Source: Peribacillus muralis
GTDB lineage: Bacteria; Bacillota; Bacilli; Bacillales; DSM-1321
NCBI RefSeq assembly: GCF_001645685.2
Contig: NZ_CP017080.1
Span: 3,959,051 to 4,023,050 of the forward strand
Direction of reading: 5' to 3'
DNA length: 64,000 nt
The notes beneath the pieces are model-generated. The model had not been told where the DNA came from and did not search any database. It was given only the letters and a program-made list of their open reading frames with translations. Every line of letters begins with the position of its first letter. The first letter of the stretch is position 1. Below, piece after piece: positions 44,334-52,673 of this stretch. The translations under genes and the position numbers were made by a program.

Positions 44334-46270
44334 CCTGATTCCTCCTCTCGCAAAAACACCCCAAACACCCCTGCCAGTTCTTCTTGCAGAACAAGTTCCG
44401 TTTCCACTTCGAAAACGAAGAGCCGCTTCCCGCTCTTTTCGATGACTGTGAGAGCGGATTGAACCATCTCGGCAATCGCTGCTCCCTCACCTTCACACGA
44501 AGGAATCACAAGATCATCCGCTCGTCTTCCTCCCGGTTGTTCAAGAGAGGCTTTACGGCAAATGGTTTGATTTTGGATTTTCATGACCGCCTTTTTCAAC
44601 GCTTCCCGCAATCCGAGTGTGACATTCAAGCCTACGGCACCTGACCAGCCAGCGCTCGTTCCTACCCAAACTGCCGGAAAACCGGACACATCCCCATCAA
44701 GCGCGATGATCGGTTCGCCTTCCAGGCGGGTCAATGCTTGTAAATAATATTTGCAGCGTTCATCCTTCACCTCGGCCAATTTCACCGAGACGAGAGCCTC
44801 CTCATTGAGCTTCCTGTTCCCAAGCTCCGCAGCCAAACAGTTTTGCAATCCCCGGCTTACGCATTCAGCAAACGTTTCCCCCGCTCCCACGCCGATTGAT
44901 TCTTTTAGATCATCATAGTCAGACAACGGAGGAAGAGTAGCAACGCTTCCGCTAAGCGCCCGGGATACATAGGCCTCGATTCCCGAAAGGCCCGTCTCCC
45001 TCCTCGCTTCCTCATGAGTCAGCTCGGCACGGATGATATCAGGCAGAAGCAAAGCCGGACCCTCAGACATCGGATCGGCGACCTGAACGCGGCATTGGGC
45101 CAGCGGTAGCTGTTTGAGTTCCCCCTCCTCCCAGCTATGGAAAATCCCTGATTGCTTGGATGTCATCCTGCCGAAAAGCATGAACAGTTGACCAGGCTTG
45201 GAAGGGCCGGACTCTTGCCCGAGCCGATGGTCGATATCACATACCCATTCAGCGTTTCCCTTTCCCGTCACACCTGGATGGGGCAGGAAAGGATGCCAGC
45301 TCCCCTCCAATGTTTCTGTATTCAACAAATAAAACGAATGGTCTTGTTCTGCTGCCGTGACACCCGTGGTCTCTTTAAACCACTCGAATACCATTACATT
45401 TGCCAGCAGCGCCCCAGCTGTGGAAGAATAGCTACCGGACGCTTGATTTCCATCCAGCACCGTTTGATGCAGTCGATGCCATGCCGACTCCCAGCAGCCC
45501 TTGGACTGCGGGCTGACAAGCGGTCCTGCCATGCCGACTTGATTGATGATCATAGCTGGGAACAGAACCTTTCCCTCCTGCCTGCAAACCGAATGGAGTT
45601 CCCTCAATTCGTCTATATCACCCTCTTGTGACACATATAATACCGAATCGAATGGCCGGACGATTTCCTGCCATGTTATGCTTGCTTCCTTCTCGGGCAC
45701 AATCTCCTCCATCGCCACTTCAGCATCGATGCTTCGCGCATGTGCAACGATTTCCTTTAATCTCTTCCTATTCGTTTGTACCGTATCCGTGATGAGAATA
45801 TGGAAGCTGGGCAGACCGGATTCCATCAGCGCGGATACCAATGAAAGGAACATCGGTCCAGAGCCGATTGCCAGCGCCTTTTTCTTTCGATAAGCTTGAA
45901 AACGGTTAGCCCCAGAGTCACCGAAACCTTCAAGGAACTCGATTTGGGACGCAAAGGCTTCTAAAACCTGATCGTTCAATTGATGAGGACTGTCCTGACT
46001 TACATCCCGAACGAATCCGTTCCTGTACAAAACCTCGGCAATTTCCATGACACGGCTCCGGTAAGGGCCAGGCAAACCATCCGTCAGCTCACGTAACGAA
46101 TGGGCTCCGTTGAACATTGGCAACAGATTTTCGATCCACTGCACGATCGTTCTTCCCTCCATCCGGAACGAACTTATATTATTCCTGAAATATACACCTT
46201 TGTTTGGTTCAGGGAAGAAGAACGTGTCCCTTTTCAATTTCAATTGCATAGTAGGGGTCAACTTGACCAT
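44330..46270 (-). CDS. thiazole-containing bacteriocin maturation protein, ThiF-like
   Basis: 646 residues; matches the family found with heterocycloanthracin precursors. N-terminal leader-binding-like segment (residues 1-110, LKLKRDTFFFPEPNKGVYFRN), then a Rossmann/ThiF-like part (KKALAIGSGPMFLSLVSALMESG) and a long C-terminal part distantly like the YcaO partner (FAECVSRGLQNCLAAELG). Likely binds the precursor leader and presents it to the YcaO protein. ATG 46270 is chosen because CAGGAGGTGCAAA precedes it; the frame is open to 46309. Confidence 0.88.
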   Translation of the reverse strand: MVKLTPTMQLKLKRDTFFFPEPNKGVYFRNNISSFRMEGRTIVQWIENLLPMFNGAHSLRELTDGLPGPYRSRVMEIAEVLYRNGFVRDVSQDSPHQLNDQVLEAFASQIEFLEGFGDSGANRFQAYRKKKALAIGSGPMFLSLVSALMESGLPSFHILITDTVQTNRKRLKEIVAHARSIDAEVAMEEIVPEKEASITWQEIVRPFDSVLYVSQEGDIDELRELHSVCRQEGKVLFPAMIINQVGMAGPLVSPQSKGCWESAWHRLHQTVLDGNQASGSYSSTAGALLANVMVFEWFKETTGVTAAEQDHSFYLLNTETLEGSWHPFLPHPGVTGKGNAEWVCDIDHRLGQESGPSKPGQLFMLFGRMTSKQSGIFHSWEEGELKQLPLAQCRVQVADPMSEGPALLLPDIIRAELTHEEARRETGLSGIEAYVSRALSGSVATLPPLSDYDDLKESIGVGAGETFAECVSRGLQNCLAAELGNRKLNEEALVSVKLAEVKDERCKYYLQALTRLEGEPIIALDGDVSGFPAVWVGTSAGWSGAVGLNVTLGLREALKKAVMKIQNQTICRKASLEQPGGRRADDLVIPSCEGEGAAIAEMVQSALTVIEKSGKRLFVFEVETELVLQEELAGVFGVFLREEESG

Positions 46271-46370
46271 TTTGCACCTCCTGACCCAAAGTTTTTCTAA
46301 ATTCTCCAATCACTTCACTTTCATCCTATGTATGATATTTTGTCTCATATGTCTAAACCGCAAAGAAATA

Positions 46371-46393
46371 TCCCTGCAATATCACTGCAGGGA
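46371..46393 (-). terminator. leaky terminator between precursor and maturation genes
   Basis: TCCCTGCA and TGCAGGGA stem with a seven-base loop, followed on the minus strand by TATTTCTTTG. It lies 21 bp past the precursor stop and about 100 bp before the next start, as in many RiPP operons where the precursor is made in excess. Confidence 0.65.
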
Positions 46394-46413
46394 CATCTGT
46401 ACTACATGAACCA

Positions 46414-46674
46414 TTAACGACCGCCGCAGCGTCCGCCGCATCCGCCGCAACGACCGCCGCACCCGCCACAACGTCCGCCACACCCGCCACAACGTCCGCC
46501 GCACCCGCCGCATCCGGCACAGCCAAAGCACAAGAAACAACCAAAACATCCAAAACCTATAAGGCGGGAATCCTCCATGGCATATTGTGGCTGGGTTTGT
46601 TCCCATTGAACCGGCTGACTTACCTGGAAATCATCAACATTTAGCATTTGAAGTTGATTTTGAAACTCATTCAT
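46414..46674 (-). CDS. heterocycloanthracin/sonorensin-type TOMM precursor peptide
   Basis: 86 residues. Leader (1-42, MNEFQNQLQMLNVDDFQ... ending YAMEDSRLIGFG) and a Cys/Gly core (43-86). The core starts CFGCFLCFGCAGCGGC and continues with four CGGCGGR-type repeats. It has 13 Cys, no Ser or Thr, and four spaced Arg plus a C-terminal Arg. Up to 13 thiazoles could form. SD GGAGGTTATATAA. The coding DNA is a 21-bp tandem repeat of much higher GC than its surroundings. Secreted antibacterial peptide by family analogy. Confidence 0.92.
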   Translation of the reverse strand: MNEFQNQLQMLNVDDFQVSQPVQWEQTQPQYAMEDSRLIGFGCFGCFLCFGCAGCGGCGGRCGGCGGRCGGCGGRCGGCGGRCGGR

Positions 46675-46853
46675 TTATATAACCTCCATATTTTTTAAAA
46701 TAAGATAATGCTTGAATCGAAATGAAATAGTCTGGGAATATGAACCACGTCAAGTACTCCCTCCAACAAAATATGTAAAGCGAGTAGGTATTGCCACTGA
46801 ATCAAACGCCTATTTTCACCACACGGTTCGTGATGATCAGCTGCAAAAAACAA

Positions 46854-46886
46854 AAAAACCAGAAGGCTGACACCCTTCTGGTTTTT
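46854..46886 (-). terminator. intrinsic terminator after the NCS2 permease
   Basis: 13-bp stem AAAAACCAGAAGG / CCTTCTGGTTTTT, loop of seven, 4 bp past the stop. Confidence 0.9.
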
Positions 46887-46890
46887 CATA

Positions 46891-48186
46891 TTAATTCTGC
46901 AGTTGCTCAAAACGCTTCCAGTTTACCGATTTCTCCAGCACGATCGATATCAATACACCCATGATGAGCCCATTCGTTAAAAAGGGCTGCAAAAGCGTCG
47001 GAACATTCGCGAATGCACTGGGCAGGACGTTCATCAAGCTCACGCCGATCAATACGGGGACTGCGAGTCTGAAGATCGTGTCTGAAGTGAAATATTGGCC
47101 CTTGACGCTGTTGAAGGCCGTGCCGAACAATTGAAGATACGCAACGAACAAAACTGCATTCCCAACGGTGATTGGCATCGTCGCCAAGAAAGAAATGAAC
47201 GGAGGAATCAGTCCAATCAACGTCAACAGCGCGCCCCCGAGTAAAAACGGTCGCCGCCCATAAATCTGGGTGCTTTGCAGGAATCCGATGGACGAGGTGA
47301 AAGGCGTATAAGGGACTAGACCGAGCAATGGCGATAAAATGGTGAAACCGCCCGTCATGAATATCGATTTCCGATATTGGTTATACGATGCTTCCTCCTT
47401 CAATAGCTCTGATGCAGCTTGGATTGAAGCAAAGGTATTACACAAGTTCAATAATCCGGCAAAAAAAGCGATCGCTATGATGCCGAATTCCAGGTTTGGC
47501 ATACCTAACGGGAATAATGAAAATGAAGCGACTGTCGTGGCCGCTTCCACCCCTGTAGATGGAAATAACAACGCGTAAAAAATCCAGCCGACGATGATTC
47601 CGATCAAAATCGAGAAATTACTAATGGTCCTTGGGCCTTTTATCTTCAAGATACTGACTAATAAGACAATCGCCAAGGATAGGAAACTGACCGGGATGTT
47701 AATTTCCCCCGCATCCGTAATTCCGAGCATCCCTTTAAAGAAGACAAAGATGAGCTGGAACGTGAGGAGGAAGAGGTAAACGGTCATGACCATCGGGGTG
47801 AAAATCTTCTGAACGTATGAAATCAGGTTAAAGGCTGCAATGATCATGGTCACGACGCCAGCCGCAAGGAGACCAGTCGCTATCCCACCACCTATTGCGG
47901 CATAACTTAATCCGATCGATGGCGCAGACAGTCCGAGGTTCAGCATCACTCCCCACAATAGCCCGGAATGCCCCTCCATGATTGGATATCTATGTCCCTT
48001 CCATCCTTGGATCACACAGGCAATGCCTGTGAAGACGAGTGAGCTCCTCATCGTCATTTCCGTAATGTCGGAAGGAAGATCAAAAGCGGCACCAATCGAT
48101 ATGGGCACAACCACCGTATTGGCAAAAATAAAAAACAACCATTGAAAAGAAGAAAATAGAGTCACGGAAGAACCCCAACTTTTCAT
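46891..48186 (-). CDS. NCS2-type uracil/xanthine-like permease
   Basis: About 431 residues, 12-14 membrane segments. NCS2 family features: FANTVVVPISIGAAFDLP, MEGHSGLLWG, NTFASIQAASELL and the late GGVLTLI-like stretches. Imports a nucleobase or related heterocycle with protons. ATG 48186 has GGAG 9 nt upstream; ATG 48195 touches the SD and is unlikely. It lies next to the triple amidohydrolase operon, so it may feed it. About 400 bp without gene lie upstream. Confidence 0.85.
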   Translation of the reverse strand: MKSWGSSVTLFSSFQWLFFIFANTVVVPISIGAAFDLPSDITEMTMRSSLVFTGIACVIQGWKGHRYPIMEGHSGLLWGVMLNLGLSAPSIGLSYAAIGGGIATGLLAAGVVTMIIAAFNLISYVQKIFTPMVMTVYLFLLTFQLIFVFFKGMLGITDAGEINIPVSFLSLAIVLLVSILKIKGPRTISNFSILIGIIVGWIFYALLFPSTGVEAATTVASFSLFPLGMPNLEFGIIAIAFFAGLLNLCNTFASIQAASELLKEEASYNQYRKSIFMTGGFTILSPLLGLVPYTPFTSSIGFLQSTQIYGRRPFLLGGALLTLIGLIPPFISFLATMPITVGNAVLFVAYLQLFGTAFNSVKGQYFTSDTIFRLAVPVLIGVSLMNVLPSAFANVPTLLQPFLTNGLIMGVLISIVLEKSVNWKRFEQLQN

Positions 48187-48573
48187 AGCTTCCATCTCCT
48201 TTGAACATGATACTTTTCAAGCTTATGGTTAAAACATGGACCCTTCCATGTCACTTCAAAGAAAGATAAGCGACGGAACCCCATGCTAATAAACGTAAAC
48301 ACACCAGATGCTTCTGCTCATGCAGAAATCTTCCGGCACCAAGCCCCCTTAGTTTGGAATTTAAGGAGCATTGTTAACCGGTCCTTTTAGTGAAACCGAC
48401 TTCCATTCCATTTGTTTACAGCTATAGGGCAATGATGGATAAAACCGTTTAACCATGAAAGCAAAAAAAAATTACTTACCAAGCATATAACACAAGCACG
48501 TAAAAGTACACGACATTGAAACGGCTGGCAAGCGAGTCCGCCGAGTGTTTCGGACACAAAACGAAAAAGGAAA
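48187..48573. other. gene-free region upstream of the NCS2 gene
   Basis: Holds hairpins such as ACATGGA/TCCATGT (48235-48252) and TTCTGC/GCAGAA on the leader side, which may be a regulatory leader. No known riboswitch core was recognised. Confidence 0.4.
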
Positions 48574-48600
48574 TCCGGACGAATCCAGAAATCCTTTTTC
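48574..48600 (-). terminator. intrinsic terminator of the triple amidohydrolase operon
   Basis: AAAAAGGA ... TCCTTTTT outer stem with an inner CTGG/CCGG stem, just past the stop at 48603. Confidence 0.65.
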
Positions 48601-48602
48601 TG

Positions 48603-49865
48603 TCAGCTCTTCACATCAATGGGCCGTTTTTGCTTGCTCAATGAACCGGATACGATGCGTCCATTGTACATGACCGCTCTACGTTCGGACCTTCTTGCAA
48701 TTGCTTCGGCAGAACAGCTGGCGTCAATCAGTACAAGACTTGCTGCATCACCAGCCTTCGGCCAAACTTGGTTTCCCCGATCGTCAAGCGGCGTTTTCCC
48801 GCCCGTTATGAACCCCAATGCTTGGGACAAGGATGCTTCATCAACCCATTTGAACCGTTCGGCCAGCCTGCCAGCTCTCTCCAGAATGTCCCCATTCCCA
48901 AGTGGTGACCATACATCGAAGATATTATCATTCCCGACAGCTACCTCCACGCCCCTTTCTTGCAATACATCCACGGGGGGCATTTGCCGATTGATCGGCA
49001 CGCTTGTGACGATCGAGACCCCGGCATCCCTCAGGATGTCGGCCAGGTCATAGGCTTCTGCTCTGGATACGTCTCCAATGCCGAACGCATGGCTGATGGC
49101 TACCCTGCCCTCCCAGCCTGCTTGCTTTGTTAAAGCTGCCAAACGCTTCATCGTGAACGTACCAAGGTGTCCGGGATCATGTAAATGAAGGTCAACATCG
49201 GCATCCGCCTCCACCGCTAAATCCATCATTTGCACAAGAGATGCTTCAATATCGTTATCGATCGTCGCCGGATCGACAGCCCCCACGATTCCAGCTCCAT
49301 TTCGCAACGCCTCCCTGACAAGCTTGACGGAATTCGATCTCAATAAACCGTGCTGGGCAAATGCGACGATTTCCGAGCTGAGCCGGTTGGAATAGGTTTC
49401 CAAAGCCTGTTGTACTTGCTCCAGGTTCTGCAATCTTACTTCCGGATATATATCGACATGAGTCCGGACATGCGTCGAGCCAGAAGCTAAAAGCACTTCC
49501 AATAATGTCTCGGCACGCTTTTGAGTACTTGTCGCAATCGTCGGAAGCACTTTTTTCTCATTTTCAAAGCGCTCAATGACACTGGTCGAGGGGGTACATG
49601 CTCGCCAAACATCCCCCATCAAGGTCTTATCAAGATGAACATGCTTTTCAATGAACGAGGGCAGCACAAGCAATCCTTCTGCATCCTCGGCAGGCACATC
49701 ATTCGGGATCGGCTCTCCAGCCTTGACAATCCTCGTGATTTTCCCGTCATCTATCAACAGATGAAAGAGGTCAGTCATGGTACCTGTCACTCTTCCACCC
49801 TCTTTTTGGTACCCGCATTCCAGCCGTGCATTCTTCAGCCAAAAGGAATTATCCATCCTTCTCAT
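48603..49865 (-). CDS. cytosine-deaminase-like amidohydrolase (third of three)
   Basis: 420 residues, amidohydrolase superfamily, CodA branch. Metal/active motifs: IEKHVHLDKTL (HxH), THVRTHVD, VAFAQHGLLRS (substrate-binding Gln), DLHLHDPGHLG, VAISHAFG, and VGNDNIFDVWSPLGNGD (metal Asp). The residue after the HLH motif is Asp where CodA has the proton-shuttle Glu. Deaminates or hydrolyses a cyclic C=N substrate. ATG 49865 touches its SD; ATG 49856 (AAGGG 9 nt upstream) may be the true start. 13 bp after the previous gene. Confidence 0.88.
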   Translation of the reverse strand: MRRMDNSFWLKNARLECGYQKEGGRVTGTMTDLFHLLIDDGKITRIVKAGEPIPNDVPAEDAEGLLVLPSFIEKHVHLDKTLMGDVWRACTPSTSVIERFENEKKVLPTIATSTQKRAETLLEVLLASGSTHVRTHVDIYPEVRLQNLEQVQQALETYSNRLSSEIVAFAQHGLLRSNSVKLVREALRNGAGIVGAVDPATIDNDIEASLVQMMDLAVEADADVDLHLHDPGHLGTFTMKRLAALTKQAGWEGRVAISHAFGIGDVSRAEAYDLADILRDAGVSIVTSVPINRQMPPVDVLQERGVEVAVGNDNIFDVWSPLGNGDILERAGRLAERFKWVDEASLSQALGFITGGKTPLDDRGNQVWPKAGDAASLVLIDASCSAEAIARRSERRAVMYNGRIVSGSLSKQKRPIDVKS

Positions 49866-49878
49866 CCCTTCTTTCCAT

Positions 49879-51126
49879 TCAATTGTAAGTCAGTTCCGTT
49901 TCCCTGCTCAATCCACCGAAAATCAGACTTCCATCGGAAATGACCGCTGCTCTTCTTGATCTTCTTGCCACTGCCTCGGCCGAGCATGAAGCCTCCACCA
50001 ATACCATACTTGCAGCATCTCCAACCTTCGGCCATAAACGATTCCCATTACGATCCAGCGTCCTGATGCCTCCTGTAATGAATTGGAGCGATTGAGACAA
50101 TGCATACTCATCCTTCCATTTGTACCTCTCGGCTAAGCGACCTGCTTTTTCCAGCATATCGCCTGTACCGAATGGAGACCATGAGTCATAAAATCCATCA
50201 CATCCAAGAGCAACATGGACTCCTTTTTCATGCAGTACATCGATTGGCGGCATGACCCGATTGATCGGCACCGTAGACATGATGGCGATCCCCAGGCTTG
50301 CCATTTCGTCCGCCATCTCAAGCGTTTCTTCCACGGACACATCTCCGAGTGCAAAGGCATGGCTGATGGCCGCCCTGTTTTTCCATCCCGCTTCTTCGAT
50401 CAAGGAAACCAATTTCTTGATCGTATAAAATCCAAGATGCCCTGGATCATGTAGATGGATATCGATATCCGCCTCGAATTCAGCAGCCAGGTTCATCATC
50501 TCATAGAGGGACGCTTCAATATTCCGATCGATTCCACCCGGGTCCAAGCCGCCTACGATGGATGCCCCCGCTTTCATCGCTTGCCTCATCAAACCAGTCG
50601 AATTCGTTCGGAGCAGTCCATGCTGGGGGAAGGCGACGATTTCATGCGTCATTTTGCCTCCGAAGGAATCTAGTGCCTTCTGGATTTCTTCCAAGTTCTT
50701 CAACCCAATGTACGGATCGATATTCACATGCGTTCTGACGTGTGTCGCACCGCCTTGCAGCAAAAGCTGAAGCATGTGTTCCGCACGATGCTGCCCGGTC
50801 CGTGCCAGTTCAGCGAGCTCCGCAGCTTCCAATTTCAATCGTTCCGTTAAGTTGGGCACCGGGGTGCATGATTTCCACGGGAGTCCTAAATAGGTTTTGT
50901 CCAGATGGTTATGCATCTCTTTAAAAGGTGGAAGTGCAAGTAGCCTTTTGGCATCCTGTACGGGCAAATCCGTCTTCAAAGGCATGCTTTGTGCCACTTG
51001 CAATTCTTCAATCACCCCATCCTTTATCCGGATATCGTATAAAGCGGTCTCCGTTCCCTCCAGTCTCCCATCCTCATGAACATAGCCGCTATCAAGCGTA
51101 ACGTTAGTAAGCCAGTATGCTTTCAT
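49879..51126 (-). CDS. cytosine-deaminase-like amidohydrolase (second of three)
   Basis: 415 residues, paralogue of its neighbours. MHNHLDKTYLG, THVRTHVN, VAFPQHGLLRT, DIHLHDPGHLG, AISHAFALGDV, LGCDGFYDSWSPFGTGD. AGAGGGTGTTTTA before the ATG. Same family and presumably a related substrate; the residue next to the metal Asp varies between paralogues (N-D-N, C-D-G, N-D-S), so specificities may differ. Confidence 0.88.
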   Translation of the reverse strand: MKAYWLTNVTLDSGYVHEDGRLEGTETALYDIRIKDGVIEELQVAQSMPLKTDLPVQDAKRLLALPPFKEMHNHLDKTYLGLPWKSCTPVPNLTERLKLEAAELAELARTGQHRAEHMLQLLLQGGATHVRTHVNIDPYIGLKNLEEIQKALDSFGGKMTHEIVAFPQHGLLRTNSTGLMRQAMKAGASIVGGLDPGGIDRNIEASLYEMMNLAAEFEADIDIHLHDPGHLGFYTIKKLVSLIEEAGWKNRAAISHAFALGDVSVEETLEMADEMASLGIAIMSTVPINRVMPPIDVLHEKGVHVALGCDGFYDSWSPFGTGDMLEKAGRLAERYKWKDEYALSQSLQFITGGIRTLDRNGNRLWPKVGDAASMVLVEASCSAEAVARRSRRAAVISDGSLIFGGLSRETELTYN

Positions 51127-51150
51127 TAAAACACCCTCTTTAATGGAAGA

Positions 51151-52398
51151 TTACACACCTGTCGCCTCAAAAGATGAAATCGACCCACTTACGACTTTGC
51201 CCCTGAAGATGACAGCCGCACGCTTCGACCTCCTGGCCACCGCTTCCGCCGAACAGCTTGCTTCAAGCAGGACGATGTTCGCCTCATCGCCAACATTCGG
51301 CCAGGTCTTGACTCCTTCTTGGTTTAATGGAGTCCTTCCTCCTGTTATGTATTGCAGGCTGCCTGCCAAGGAACGCTCCTCGATCATGCGGAACCTCTCG
51401 GCAAGGCGACCTACTTTCTCCAGATTGTCACCGATTCCGAATGGTGTCCAGTGATCCGTGATGCTGTCATTGCCCAGTTCGACCTTCACTCCTCTTTCAC
51501 GGAGCAGCGGAATTGGAATCGTCCTGAAGATAGGCACAGTGGACGTAATCGATATGCCTAATTCCGAAAACCTTTCGGCTATACTCGTTACCTCAGATAC
51601 GGAAAGATCTGCCAACCCACTTGCATGGCTTACCGTCACCCTGCCCTGCCACCCTGCATCTTCGGTCATGGAAGCAAGCCGCTGCATGGTAAAGAGTCCA
51701 AGCTGATCCGGATCATGGAGATGGACATCGATATCCGAATTCGATTCAACCGCGATATCCATGATCGTTTCAAGTGATTTCTCGATATTTTCATCAATGG
51801 TGGCGGGGTCGACACCTCCTACCAGATTTGCCCCGTTTTTCATCGCCTCCCTGATCAGCCCGACGGAATTGGAGCGTAAAAGTCCATGCTGAGGGAATGC
51901 GACGATTTCATACGTCAATTTATCTTTGTATCCTTCCAGTGCTTGAATGGTCGCTTCCAGGTTTTTCAGCCCAATCACGGGATCTACATTACAATGGGTG
52001 CGAATATGCGTAGATCCGAAACTCAGTAATAAATCGAGCATTTTTTCCGCTCTTGCCTTGGCGGTAGGCAAGAGCTGAGGAAGTAACCCCTGCTCTTCCT
52101 CTATCCGGGTCTTCACCCCGTTTACAGCAGTCATGCAAGCCTTCCAAGGACCGCCGTAGTAGGTTTTATCAATATGGATATGCATTTCCTTAAACGAAGG
52201 AACCATCAGCAGCCCCCCTGCATCATGCTGCGGGTCTTGATCTGGTAACAATTCCTTTGCCGATAAAATGGAGGCTATCTTCCCACCATCAATCTTAATG
52301 TGATACTTCCCGGTTTCAGTACCGGTAATCACTTTCATTTCATTATAAGTGAAGCCTTTTTCCAGCCGAACATTCGTCAACCAATACGATCGTGACAT
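51151..52398 (-). CDS. cytosine-deaminase-like amidohydrolase (first of three)
   Basis: About 415 residues. MHIHIDKTYYGGPWKAC, THIRTHCN, VAFPQHGLLRS, DVHLHDPDQLG, TVSHASGLADL, LGNDSITDHWTPFGIGD. ATG 52398 is preferred to GTG 52407; AAGGGTGAGTTCA precedes it. Promoter-proximal gene of the operon; its promoter carries the 21-bp TTTACT repeats at 52476-52508. Confidence 0.87.
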   Translation of the reverse strand: MSRSYWLTNVRLEKGFTYNEMKVITGTETGKYHIKIDGGKIASILSAKELLPDQDPQHDAGGLLMVPSFKEMHIHIDKTYYGGPWKACMTAVNGVKTRIEEEQGLLPQLLPTAKARAEKMLDLLLSFGSTHIRTHCNVDPVIGLKNLEATIQALEGYKDKLTYEIVAFPQHGLLRSNSVGLIREAMKNGANLVGGVDPATIDENIEKSLETIMDIAVESNSDIDVHLHDPDQLGLFTMQRLASMTEDAGWQGRVTVSHASGLADLSVSEVTSIAERFSELGISITSTVPIFRTIPIPLLRERGVKVELGNDSITDHWTPFGIGDNLEKVGRLAERFRMIEERSLAGSLQYITGGRTPLNQEGVKTWPNVGDEANIVLLEASCSAEAVARRSKRAAVIFRGKVVSGSISSFEATGV

Positions 52399-52440
52399 TG
52401 AACTCACCCTTCCACTACAGATTGAACATGCGTCCCTTTC

Positions 52441-52508
52441 ATTATAATCCTAAAGCAAAGCCGATAATTTCAGAATTTTTACTCATTTTTATGTTATTTT
52501 TACTTATT
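52441..52508 (-). promoter_or_regulatory. activator-type promoter of the triple amidohydrolase operon
   Basis: TATAAT (52446-52441), 17-bp spacer, a weak -35 within TGAAATTAT (52472-52464), and directly upstream two direct repeats TTTTTACTCATT (52476-52487) and TTTTTACTTATT (52497-52508) exactly 21 bp apart. The same arrangement with the same spacing occurs at 59018-59085. Confidence 0.7.
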
Positions 52509-52542
52509 GCGCAAATGAATTTTCTTTCAGCATTTCGGCGCG

Positions 52543-52618
52543 TTACTCGCGAATTCGGAACTTTTACTCGCCAATTTACCGACTTTACTCGCGAGTTTCG
52601 TACTTTTACTCGCCAATT
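52543..52618. repeat. four-unit 21-bp TTACTCGC(C/G)AATT array
   Basis: TTACTC units at 52543, 52564, 52585 and 52606, exactly 21 bp apart, same family as 13779-14380. They continue the phase of the operator repeats (52479, 52500; next 52543 is two periods on). Lies between the operon promoter and a terminator. Confidence 0.85.
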
Positions 52619-52637
52619 CAGGCTTTGCAACAGCAAA

Positions 52638-52665
52638 CTGAGTCCCGCCTAAATGGGGGACCCAG
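52638..52665 (-). terminator. intrinsic terminator of the binding-protein/TRZ operon
   Basis: CTGGGTCCC / GGGACTCAG stem (one G-U), loop of ten, then TTTGC; 9 bp past the stop at 52674. Confidence 0.7.
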
Positions 52666-52673
52666 TGTCTTTA

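Noticed and set aside
46353..46606. Alternative long frames across the TOMM precursor (Ala/Val-rich and Trp/Leu-rich)
   Set aside because: They are out-of-frame readings of the 21-bp GC-rich core repeat; only the Cys/Gly frame has SD, leader and family match.
52442..52636. 64-codon frame with NWRVK/NSRVK repeats on the minus strand
   Set aside because: It is only the translation of the 21-bp DNA array (length divisible by three keeps it open); no SD, and it overlaps the operon promoter.
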